A stretch of DNA of 64,000 bases, from assembly GCA_047974625.1 (NCBI GenBank), contig JBKECK010000039.1, positions 9,051 through 73,050 of the forward strand, read 5' to 3'. Under the pieces are notes generated by a model, which was not told the origin of the DNA, made no database searches, and saw only the letters and a program-made list of their open reading frames with translations. This DNA is from CADEDH01 sp047974625. Lineage in GTDB: Bacteria; Actinomycetota; Acidimicrobiia; Acidimicrobiales; SZUA-35. This document shows, in pieces, positions 32,235 to 40,409 of this stretch (positions are counted from its first letter, which is position 1; every line of letters begins with the position of its first letter). The position numbers and the translations under genes were made by a program.

Positions 32235-34649
32235 TCACGCCCCGGAGACGGGGAGGTCGACGTCGACGACCAGCGAGGGGCGCACCGGGTGTTCGTGACT
32301 CGTCCAGTAGCGGTGGAGCAGGTCGAAGTCGTGGCTCTCCTGGAGACGGATCGTGGCCTCCCGACCGGCGATCAGCGACGGCCCATGGCCCGAGAGGGCC
32401 TCGTTGACCACACCGAGCAGCTCACTCTCCTCCTCGGCCAGCGACGACCAGGCCGACACGATGAACCCGGCCCGCAGCCCGACCGGCGGACGACCGGCGG
32501 CGATCCGGAACAGGTCGAGTGACACGGCGGGGCGGCGGCCGGCCAGGCGGTCCTCGGTCGGCGAGCCGTGGACGACGTGGATCTCCTTGAGGAACCGCGA
32601 TCGGAGGTGATCATCGATGCGGTCCCGGAGCGCCTCCAGACACGACCGCAGCAGCGTCCCCCGGTCAGCTTCCACATGGCCATCGTCAACCTCGGCCCCG
32701 GCCGGGCGGCGGCTGAGCCGCCCGAGCTCCAACATCTCGAGGGCCACCGCCCGGTCGAGGTCTTCCCGGCCGACCCGATCACCACGCTCCTCGGCCAGGA
32801 AGACCGCCTTTAGGGCGGCGTTGCGGATGTCACCGCCGGCCAGGCGGTGGTCGCGTCCGACGGCAGCCAGGTCGAGGTCGGGGGCCCGGTCCGCGGGTCC
32901 CGGGAGGAGCAGGTCCCAGATCCGGGCCCGCTCGTCGGCGTCGGGTAGCGGGAACTCGATGCGGAACTGGAAGCGCCGCAGGAACGCCTCATCGATGGCC
33001 TGGCGCAGGTTGGTGGCCAGGATCACCAGCCCGTCATGGACCTCGATCCGCTGCAGCAGGTACCCGACCAGCATGTTGGCGAACTGCTCGCTCGAGCTGG
33101 AGGCCCGCTCGACCCGGTTGGCGAAGATGGCGTCGGCCTCGTCGAAGAACAGCGCCACGCTGCCCCGCTCGGCCTGGGTCAGAACCTCGTCGATGTGCTG
33201 TTCGGTCTCGCCAACGTACTTGCTGACCAGGCGGGCCAGGTCGACGGTGTGGAGCGGCCGGCCGAGGGAGCCGGCCAGCGCCTCGGCGGCCAGGGTCTTC
33301 CCGGTCCCCGACCGACCCGAGAACAGGACCAGGGGCCCCTTCTCGACCCGATGCCGGGCCCCGAGGGCCAGCGCGTCGGCCACCCGGTCGCGGTGGCGGA
33401 CGTAGTAGATGAGTCGTTCCAGGGCCTGGCGGGTCGTGTCGCGCAGCACGAGATCGTCGAACGAGCGGGCCGGGATGGTCAGGCTACTCCGCTCGACGTG
33501 GACGAACCCGAGGCTGGATGCCACCGCATCGAGGGCCGCCTCGGCCTCACCCGGCGACCATGTGACCGGCGGGGTGACCGGCCGAGCGGCCGGTGCGGCG
33601 GCTACCACCCGGTCGATCTCGACCCCGGTGAGGCGGTGGCGGGTGGCCAGCCGGCCCGCCCCGTCGCGGTCGATGGCGATGCCGACCCGGCCCGCCGCCT
33701 CGATCCAGGCCGCCCGGCGCTCGGACCAGCCGGTGGCCAGCACCGGGACCTGCGGCACAGCGAGGGGGAGGGCGTCGACCGCCAACATCCAGGCTCGTCC
33801 CCCGACGTCTCGGACCAGGGCTTCGAGCTCGGCGCCCAGGGCCGCCCCGTCGTCGGCCCTCAAGGGCCGTCCGTCGAGCACGGGGAGAGCGCCGGTGGTG
33901 GCGCCGATCCGCCACGCCGATCGAGCGACCTGGCGGGCGGCGTCGAGCGAGGCCGGCAGCTCGACGAGCAGCAGCTCGGTGGCGGACGAAGCCCGGGCCC
34001 GGGCCGTGCCCTCCCTGTCGCCGGGACCGAAGACAACCAAGAACGGTGCTGGCTCGGTGGCCGCACCCGAGCCGACGCTCCATCGTTGCTGGGTGACACC
34101 GGCAACCGGGGGGCGCGACCGACCGAGCAGGGCCGCCACCACGTCGGCGGCCAGGTCGAACGGGCGGGCCAGGGGCGGGAACGGGCCGGCCGGCGAGGAG
34201 ACCACCCCCGACCGACACAATGCCCCCCCGTCGGACAGCGTCGCGGCAACGAGGTCGGGAGTGAACCCGCCGACCCCCAGCACGGCCCGCAGGAGCCGTT
34301 CGGTGGCCAACGGTTGGTTAAGGTCGTCCTGGAGGACGGCATAGACCGACTGGTAGCGGGGCTCGACGTGGGGGGCCAGGACCACCAGGACAATCTCGAG
34401 TTCGACCGCGCTCAACCCCAGGGCCCGGCCGAGGTCGCCGAGGGGCCCGCTGTCGACCAGATCCTCGAACGGACCGGTCGGCTCGGGCACCAGGTCGCCG
34501 AGGTGGGGGCGGACGAGATCGCGGACCCCTTCCCATCCGGCGTTTCCGCCGCCAGCGAGCCGCTTGGCCCGCCGCTCCTCGACGTCGCAGGCCGTCAGGA
34601 GTCGATGGTCGAGACCGGCCAGTGCGTCGGCGATCGAGTGAGCCTCCAT
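32235..34649 (-). CDS. AAA+ ATPase fused to a DUF4255-like tail-terminator domain (eCIS)
   Basis: An 804-residue fusion. Residues 1-360 form the N-terminal region usual in eCIS ATPases (Afp15/Pvc15 type); residues 390-650 are the AAA+ core with Walker A GRSGTGKT (445-452), Walker B LFFDEADAIF (about 500-509), sensor-1 ATNLRQAIDEAF and the arginine finger RRFQF. Residues 662-804 resemble DUF4255/Pvc16: LLRSCLEALRDRIDDHL, AVSLDLFRIA, GFIVSAWSSLAEEESELLGV and the end YWTSHEHPVRPSLVVDVDLP. In known systems the ATPase and the tail cap are separate proteins involved in assembly and length termination. The ATG has only a weak ribosome site. Confidence 0.78.
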   Translation of the reverse strand: MEAHSIADALAGLDHRLLTACDVEERRAKRLAGGGNAGWEGVRDLVRPHLGDLVPEPTGPFEDLVDSGPLGDLGRALGLSAVELEIVLVVLAPHVEPRYQSVYAVLQDDLNQPLATERLLRAVLGVGGFTPDLVAATLSDGGALCRSGVVSSPAGPFPPLARPFDLAADVVAALLGRSRPPVAGVTQQRWSVGSGAATEPAPFLVVFGPGDREGTARARASSATELLLVELPASLDAARQVARSAWRIGATTGALPVLDGRPLRADDGAALGAELEALVRDVGGRAWMLAVDALPLAVPQVPVLATGWSERRAAWIEAAGRVGIAIDRDGAGRLATRHRLTGVEIDRVVAAAPAARPVTPPVTWSPGEAEAALDAVASSLGFVHVERSSLTIPARSFDDLVLRDTTRQALERLIYYVRHRDRVADALALGARHRVEKGPLVLFSGRSGTGKTLAAEALAGSLGRPLHTVDLARLVSKYVGETEQHIDEVLTQAERGSVALFFDEADAIFANRVERASSSSEQFANMLVGYLLQRIEVHDGLVILATNLRQAIDEAFLRRFQFRIEFPLPDADERARIWDLLLPGPADRAPDLDLAAVGRDHRLAGGDIRNAALKAVFLAEERGDRVGREDLDRAVALEMLELGRLSRRPAGAEVDDGHVEADRGTLLRSCLEALRDRIDDHLRSRFLKEIHVVHGSPTEDRLAGRRPAVSLDLFRIAAGRPPVGLRAGFIVSAWSSLAEEESELLGVVNEALSGHGPSLIAGREATIRLQESHDFDLLHRYWTSHEHPVRPSLVVDVDLPVSGA

Positions 34650-34735
34650 GTCCCACCATTCTGCCCCATCGGTGACCGCCGAGGCCCCGGTTCATCGACC
34701 CCGGGTGGAACGACCCTGGTCGCCTCGGATGGGGA

Positions 34736-37700
34736 TCAGAACATGACCCGGTAGCCGTCGCGGGTCATGGGGCTGGCCAGGATCTCCTGGAGGAGGATGC
34801 CGCGGGCCTCCTCGACCGCAGCGCGGAGCGCCACCGGGTCGCCCATCAGATCCTCCATACCGTCGAGGAGGACCTGGGCCCGGCGGTTGATGTTGGGGTG
34901 CCCCTGGAGAACCCGGAGGGCGCCCGGGGCGGCGTCGGGCGAGAGCATCTCCCGGGTCACCTGGTGGACCGGGAGACCCGACCGGAGGGCCACCGCCGGA
35001 TTGGTCGGGAGGGCGACGGCGTTGAACAGCGGGTCGTGATGGTCCCATCCCCCGTTTCGTTTGAGCACCTGGAACACCGGGTGATCCTGCAACTCGACCG
35101 GGAACACGTGATGGGCGTTCCAGTCCCGACCGGAACGGGCCCAGCGTGGGGGCCAGCCGCTCTGGGGACCGGCCCTCAGCATCCGTTGCCGGAGGACCCT
35201 CCGACCGGCCTGGATCGTGGTGTCGTCAACCCGCCTGGTCACGGTCTGGAAGACCTGCAGCCAGTCATCGAGCCCGGCTTCGGCGGCGTCGGCGAAGGCC
35301 ACCCCGCGGGGGGTCATCGTGGCCGGGCCCACCGTGTCGCCGACCGGGCCGGCCGTGCGGCGAGCCATGGCGGCGGCCACGTCCTGAGGGTTCTGGCGGC
35401 CGAGCGCGGTGAGCAAGCTGGCCGCCTCGTCGGGCTCCAGGCGGCGCAGGGCGGCCAGGATCTGGGCCCGGTGATTGGCCTCCAACCCGTTGAGGAGCCG
35501 GACGGCGTCGAGCCGGCGGGTCGCCGCCGCGTTGATCCTCACGCCGGGCAGGACCCGTCGCATGTCGGCCGCGGTGAGCGTTCCGTTCTGCACCGCTGGA
35601 CCGAGGCGGATCAGCTCGAGCTGGTCGAGCAGATCCCTGGTGAGGCGAGCCACCCCCTCGGCCGCCCCCTCGGCCGCGGCCCGGGCGGTACGGGTGGTGG
35701 CCTGCTCGGCGGCCCGGGCCGCGGCGGTTGCCGCCTCCTCCAGGTCGTCGAGGGAGCGGGCCAGCTGCGGGTTCCCGGCCAGCTCGACCGCGTACTCGGC
35801 CCGGATGATGCCACACGACGAGCAGCGGATCAGGTGCCCGCCGGGGGTCACCTTGACGAGGTGACCCCCGACCCGCTCGGGGACCGTGGCCAGGGCATGC
35901 TCGGCCTCCCGCCCCATCGACCGTACGATCCGGCCCTCGTGCCCGGCCGCCCCCGCCGCCGTCTCGGCCAGTGACACTCCGGCCCCGGCCCGCTGCTGGC
36001 CGATGGCCTGACGGATCCGCCCACCAAGGCCGGCCCGTTGGGCCTCTGCGACCCGAACCGCCGCCTCCATGGCCTCGTCGGCGGTACCGCCGCCGGCCTC
36101 GACTGCAGCCTTGGCCGGCCCCTTGATCGACCGGAGGATGCTGATGGCCTGACCGAGGTCGATGACCATCCCGGCCACCTCCAGAGCGATCCACAGCGAC
36201 GACGGGTCTTCGCCGGCGATGGCGTAGGCCCGGTCGGCCAGGTTGTCGGCCCGTTTCAGCCGATAGTCGTCGATGGCCCGCGACAGCGACACCGCTCCGA
36301 CGGTAAGCGACGCCCCGGTGAGGGCCAGCGACGCGCCCCCGGTGGCCGGGATGGCCAGGAGTCCGAGCACCACCCCGAGCGCCGACAGGACGTAGTCCTT
36401 TACCTTGTCGCTCTGGACGGCCGCTTGGTGCCGCTCGTCGATCCACACGTCGTAGAGCGACCGGTTGGTCACCCCTCCGGTCCGTTTGGCGATCTCGACG
36501 ACCTGCTCGAGGCGCCACAACCTGATGTCGCCGTTGGTCAGATCCCGGCGGGTGTCGCTGATCCGGTCCAGACGGTCGAACAGGAGCTGGCCTACCGTCG
36601 AGGCCCGACCGTGGCCATCGGCGATCCGGGCCAGGGCCGAGGTGTCGTCCGCGAAGGCGGCCAGCGCCGGGTAGCGGTGACCGTGGATGGCGACCAGCAG
36701 CTCGTACCGTTGCCTCTTCTCGGCCAGCTCGGTCCGCTTGGCCGCCAAGCGCCCCTCGGACGACCCCGCGATGTACCGGACCAGGCGGTAGGTCGCAACG
36801 GGGCTCGACATCCAGGCCGCGGCGTCGAGGATCGGCGGCGCCACCTCGCCCTCCAGCCGGTCGATCTCGCGGCGCTGGTCGAGCATGTCACGGGCCGCCC
36901 CGGCCATGGCCTGGACGTCGAGGGAGTCGTCCATCGAGTAGGTGTAGCTCAGATGCTCGCGGTACTCGCCGTAGCCCGAGTGGATCCTGGTCCGGTGGGC
37001 CTGGCGCTCGATGCCGTAGCGGTAGATTTCGGCGTCGATTCGGGACCGGCCCTCGTCGAGCAGTCGGGACATCGTGTCGTGGATGTGGGTCTCGAAACGG
37101 GACAGCACCTGGTCCCGCTCGGCCAGGAGGCGCCCGAGGACCCGGGGCGCCTTCTCGGCGATGCCGGGGTAGAGGCTAGCGATGGCCGCCTCGTTGCGCT
37201 GCCGCCGCTCCTCGCGCTGCATGTAGGTGTAGGGGTTCTGGACCAGGTCACCCCGACGTGCTCCGTAGGCGTGGGCGCTGATGACAGGAACGGCGGCGGT
37301 CCCCCGGGCGTGGCCCCGCCCGGCCAGAAATTCGCGGAGCAGCCACTCGGCGTGCGTGGTGCCGCCGTCGTTCCCCCGGCGATGCATGACCCCTTCGAAC
37401 ATCTCCCGCAACTGGTCCTCGTCGTCGGCCCACCAGGTGTTGCGGAAGTCGATCATGTTCTCGTGGGCGAAGCGGCGGGCCGGTGTCTGGGCCGGTCGGA
37501 CGAAGGGCCCGGGGGCCGGCTCGGCCAGCAACGGATCCGGCGCGCCGGGACCGGTTGGGGTGGGGGCTGCCCCGGTGGGCGCAGGAACCGGTGCCGCGGG
37601 CTGGGCCGGCCCTGACGGTCCGTCCCCCTCATGGTCCTGTCGCTGGACCCGCTCGGCGCCGGCCAGGCCTCGAACCGGGCTGAGCGACGGTGACCGTCCC

Positions 37701-38557
37701 GACGCGACGGCGAGGGCGGCCGCGTCGGCCTCGGCCTCGTAGCCGTCGTAAGTCAACCCCGACCCCTGGACCTCGCCGTGACCGCCGTCCTGTTGGACGA
37801 CGTGGGCCAGCTCGTGGTTGATCAGGTGATCGCCGTCCGGCGTCCCGGGACGGAACTGGCCGGGGGCGAAGGCGACGTGGCGGCCCACGGTGAGGGCCCG
37901 GGCCCCGAGGCGGGCGGTGAGCGGGTTGTCGGCGTGGAGCCGAACCCCCGGGAGCCGCCCGCCGGTGGCCCGATCGAACGGGGCGGTGGCGGACGACGGC
38001 ATCGACATGCCGGGGCCGAGGGCGGCCAGGACCCGGGTCGGCGACGGTCTCGTACCGGCAGCGCTCCGGCCGGACAAACCGGCGGTGACCCCGCTGGCCA
38101 TCCCGCTCGGCGCGGCACGCGACGACCCAGGGCCGGACGACTCGGCCGGGCCGCCGTCGCTGCGTTGCACCGCCAGGGCCGAAGCTGCCGGGCAGGAACC
38201 GCCCGGTTGGCCGCGGCAACCGCAACCACACGAGCCGACCGGTTCGGCCCCATCGAGGGCCGCGGACCAGCCGGTCGGGTCGGCGTCGTCGGTGACCGGC
38301 TCCCGACCAGCCCGGGGTTCAACGGCGCGCAACTGCACGGCTCGATTGGCCACGGCCACGGTCGACATCCGACTCGGGCCACCGGCCCGGGTCACGATCT
38401 GGCCCGCCTCGGCCCGACCCGCCACCGGGCCGTCGACCCCGAGCTGGCCGCGCTTCCCACCCGAGGCGACAACGGACGCGGCGCCCCGACTCCCGGTCGG
38501 TGCCCCAGGCACACGGTCAGCCGGGTCACGGTGGACCGTGACCCCCTGGCCGGTCAT
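34736..38557 (-). CDS. DUF4157 effector with C-terminal AHH-type nuclease domain
   Basis: A 1273-residue polymorphic-toxin-like protein. DUF4157 lies at about residues 180-256, ending in NHELAHVVQQ (HExxH at 248-252). A long helical middle includes a hydrophobic segment (LSALGVVLGLLAIPATGGAS) and a CSSC pair. The last 130 residues carry an AHH/HNH-type nuclease signature: NAHHVFPVELQDHPVF, LFNAVALPTNPAVA and GHPNINRRAQVLLDGM. The ATG at 38557 overlaps the preceding stop (ATGA). By analogy, DUF4157 sends the protein into the injection particle and the AHH domain cuts nucleic acid in the target cell. No immunity gene is evident. Confidence 0.78.
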   Translation of the reverse strand: MTGQGVTVHRDPADRVPGAPTGSRGAASVVASGGKRGQLGVDGPVAGRAEAGQIVTRAGGPSRMSTVAVANRAVQLRAVEPRAGREPVTDDADPTGWSAALDGAEPVGSCGCGCRGQPGGSCPAASALAVQRSDGGPAESSGPGSSRAAPSGMASGVTAGLSGRSAAGTRPSPTRVLAALGPGMSMPSSATAPFDRATGGRLPGVRLHADNPLTARLGARALTVGRHVAFAPGQFRPGTPDGDHLINHELAHVVQQDGGHGEVQGSGLTYDGYEAEADAAALAVASGRSPSLSPVRGLAGAERVQRQDHEGDGPSGPAQPAAPVPAPTGAAPTPTGPGAPDPLLAEPAPGPFVRPAQTPARRFAHENMIDFRNTWWADDEDQLREMFEGVMHRRGNDGGTTHAEWLLREFLAGRGHARGTAAVPVISAHAYGARRGDLVQNPYTYMQREERRQRNEAAIASLYPGIAEKAPRVLGRLLAERDQVLSRFETHIHDTMSRLLDEGRSRIDAEIYRYGIERQAHRTRIHSGYGEYREHLSYTYSMDDSLDVQAMAGAARDMLDQRREIDRLEGEVAPPILDAAAWMSSPVATYRLVRYIAGSSEGRLAAKRTELAEKRQRYELLVAIHGHRYPALAAFADDTSALARIADGHGRASTVGQLLFDRLDRISDTRRDLTNGDIRLWRLEQVVEIAKRTGGVTNRSLYDVWIDERHQAAVQSDKVKDYVLSALGVVLGLLAIPATGGASLALTGASLTVGAVSLSRAIDDYRLKRADNLADRAYAIAGEDPSSLWIALEVAGMVIDLGQAISILRSIKGPAKAAVEAGGGTADEAMEAAVRVAEAQRAGLGGRIRQAIGQQRAGAGVSLAETAAGAAGHEGRIVRSMGREAEHALATVPERVGGHLVKVTPGGHLIRCSSCGIIRAEYAVELAGNPQLARSLDDLEEAATAAARAAEQATTRTARAAAEGAAEGVARLTRDLLDQLELIRLGPAVQNGTLTAADMRRVLPGVRINAAATRRLDAVRLLNGLEANHRAQILAALRRLEPDEAASLLTALGRQNPQDVAAAMARRTAGPVGDTVGPATMTPRGVAFADAAEAGLDDWLQVFQTVTRRVDDTTIQAGRRVLRQRMLRAGPQSGWPPRWARSGRDWNAHHVFPVELQDHPVFQVLKRNGGWDHHDPLFNAVALPTNPAVALRSGLPVHQVTREMLSPDAAPGALRVLQGHPNINRRAQVLLDGMEDLMGDPVALRAAVEEARGILLQEILASPMTRDGYRVMF

Positions 38558-39036
38558 CGGCCGGCCTCGGGCCACACCGCGGTGAGGATGACGCGTCCGT
38601 CCGGGCCCCGGCCGGCCACCCGGGCCGTCACGGTCCTCGCCGGGCCGCCACCCGTCAGACCGATCCGGGAGTCGTCGGGGTCGGGCTCGGCCCCGGTCCA
38701 GGCCACCGTCCAGCCTGCCTCCAACCCGTCGACCCGGACGGTCAACCCGACCGCACCATCGGGCCCCCCGACCGGTTCGAGGCGGGCCACCGGATCGACC
38801 ACCGGATCGCCGATCAGGGCCCAGCTGCGCCACAACTCCCCGGCCAGCCACCGCCGGTCGTCGGCGTCGAGGGTGCGCAAGGAGGCCCGGGTGGCCGGAT
38901 CGGCCAGGCGCGCCAGCGCCTGGCGACCAGTGGCAAACCGGTCGGCGTCCACCAGGTCGCCGACCTGGCCGGGAAGTCGGGCGGCCAGCGAGGCCAGCAG
39001 CCGTTCGAGATCGGGGGGAGGCTCGGTCACCGCCAC
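38554..39036 (-). CDS. Hypothetical protein in the eCIS cluster (160 aa)
   Basis: A 160-residue soluble protein with no recognised family. The N-terminal half is helical (LERLLASLAARLPGQVGDLV, RQALARLADPATRASL), and the C-terminal half reads as beta strands (VGLTVRVDGLEAGWTVAWTG, ARTVTARVAGRGPDGRVILT), as in a small Ig-like or C2-like domain. It overlaps the upstream proline-rich gene by ten bases and the effector gene by four. The tight coupling to the AHH effector suggests an adaptor or loading role, but this is inference. Confidence 0.7.
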   Translation of the reverse strand: MAVTEPPPDLERLLASLAARLPGQVGDLVDADRFATGRQALARLADPATRASLRTLDADDRRWLAGELWRSWALIGDPVVDPVARLEPVGGPDGAVGLTVRVDGLEAGWTVAWTGAEPDPDDSRIGLTGGGPARTVTARVAGRGPDGRVILTAVWPEAGR

Positions 39037-40409
39037 CGTCCCAGCTCCCGGTCGCTGAAGCGGGTGCCGATCAGGCGGCGGACACGGGCCGCCTGGCTCG
39101 CGGTGATCCTCACCACCCGACCCGACCGGACGACCCGGCGGACCGCCGGTCGGGTAACGTCGCTCGATCCGGGCGCCGGCGACCCGGCCGGATCGGGTGA
39201 CCGGACCGGATCGGGAGGCGCCTGCTCGGTAGGCGTCCGCCGGGTCGGGACCGGGGCCGGGATCGGGACGGAGGCAGTCAGCACCGCCGTGTCGGTCGTG
39301 CGGCCGATCTCCGGGCCGGTCCCGCGGTCGGCGACGGGAGGCCGCCGGTCCGGACGGGCCCGGCGGCGGTCGCGGCGGGGCGCCGGGCCAGGCCCGGCTC
39401 GGGTGCGATCGTCGGCCCGTCGCTCGGACCGGGACCGGGGCCGGAACCGGGACGGGGGCCGCCGATCGACCTCGGACCGTGGATCGGCCGCCGGCGGGGC
39501 CATCCGTCCGCGCCGCCGGCCGCCATCGGTCGCATCGACCGGCCTTGGACCGGGTCGATGGCCGGGGCCACCACTGGGTTCGGCCGCCGTCGACGGCCGA
39601 CGCGGGGCCTCGGGAGGCCGGATCCGCCCGACCAGCGTCGAACCAGCATCGACGGTCGAGGTCGGGGCCGGGTCGGCCGAGGCGACCCCCGCACGGCTTT
39701 CATCGTCGGCCGGTCGAACCGGTGGCCGGCGGTCCCCGCCGGTTGGGGCCCGGCCGCCCGGTCCGGCCGCCGGCTGACCGGTCGGCCCGGGGTCGGTGGC
39801 GGCGCGGGCGGGCGGAGCGGGACCGGGGCTCTGGTCGGGTGGTCGCCCGACCCCACGGTCTGGCGCTGCGGATCTCGTCCCGTCGGGTTCGGCGCGAGCC
39901 GCCGACCCTCGGTCGGGGCCCGCCCGGCCCTCCGACCGGTGCCCTACGGAGGGCCGGGTGGGGAGTCGGCCCCGACCGGGTGGCGGGCTTGGCGGGGCGG
40001 GCGGGGGACGCCGGTCGACAGGGGCGGACACCGGGGAGCGCGCCCTCACCTGGCCCGATTGCACCTGGCCCGATGGCGCCTGGCCCGATGGCACCTGGCC
40101 CGGGCCGGAGGGGCGGCCCGGGCCTCGCCGGCTCCACTCTTCGAACGACATGGCCGCCGGGTTCGCTCCGGCCAGTGGTGGTCCTCCGCCGACCGAGCCG
40201 GTCGGCGGGAGCGGGGGCGGAACCGTCGGCTCGACCCCGTAGCCCCCGTCAGCTCCGAACGACCGGATGGGGTGCAGAACCTGGTCGAGGTCGGCCAGCA
40301 GGCCGAGGACGCTCAGGGCATCAGCCCAGGCTCGGGCCCGGGCGCTCCCTTCCGGCTCGACCGCTTCCGGACCGGACCCCTCCGCCATGGTCTCCTCAGG
40401 CCCTGTCAT
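39027..40409 (-). CDS. Proline/arginine-rich disordered protein of the eCIS cluster
   Basis: A 460-residue protein with a short ordered start (ARAWADALSVLGLLADLDQV and SFGADGGYGVEPTVPPPLP) and end (VRITASQAARVRRLIGTRFS), separated by about 340 residues of low-complexity Pro, Arg, Gly and Ala. The ATG at 40409 overlaps the preceding stop (ATGA). The composition resembles antisense shadows, but the overlapping stop/start signals at both ends and the ordered ends support a real gene. A 15-base tandem repeat lies inside it. No function is assignable; a flexible tether is one possibility. Confidence 0.65.
   Translation of the reverse strand: MTGPEETMAEGSGPEAVEPEGSARARAWADALSVLGLLADLDQVLHPIRSFGADGGYGVEPTVPPPLPPTGSVGGGPPLAGANPAAMSFEEWSRRGPGRPSGPGQVPSGQAPSGQVQSGQVRARSPVSAPVDRRPPPAPPSPPPGRGRLPTRPSVGHRSEGRAGPDRGSAARAEPDGTRSAAPDRGVGRPPDQSPGPAPPARAATDPGPTGQPAAGPGGRAPTGGDRRPPVRPADDESRAGVASADPAPTSTVDAGSTLVGRIRPPEAPRRPSTAAEPSGGPGHRPGPRPVDATDGGRRRGRMAPPAADPRSEVDRRPPSRFRPRSRSERRADDRTRAGPGPAPRRDRRRARPDRRPPVADRGTGPEIGRTTDTAVLTASVPIPAPVPTRRTPTEQAPPDPVRSPDPAGSPAPGSSDVTRPAVRRVVRSGRVVRITASQAARVRRLIGTRFSDRELGRWR
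40048..40107 (-). repeat. 15-base tandem repeat in the proline-rich gene
   Basis: Four units of the form ACCTGGCCCGATGGC (plus strand), the last diverged. They are in frame and encode repeated PSGQV/A-type pentapeptides on the minus strand, consistent with slippage in a disordered region. Confidence 0.75.

Noticed and set aside
40048..40107. Possible CRISPR or regulatory repeat array
   Set aside because: Units are 15 bases, contiguous and in frame with a low-complexity protein; there are no spacers.
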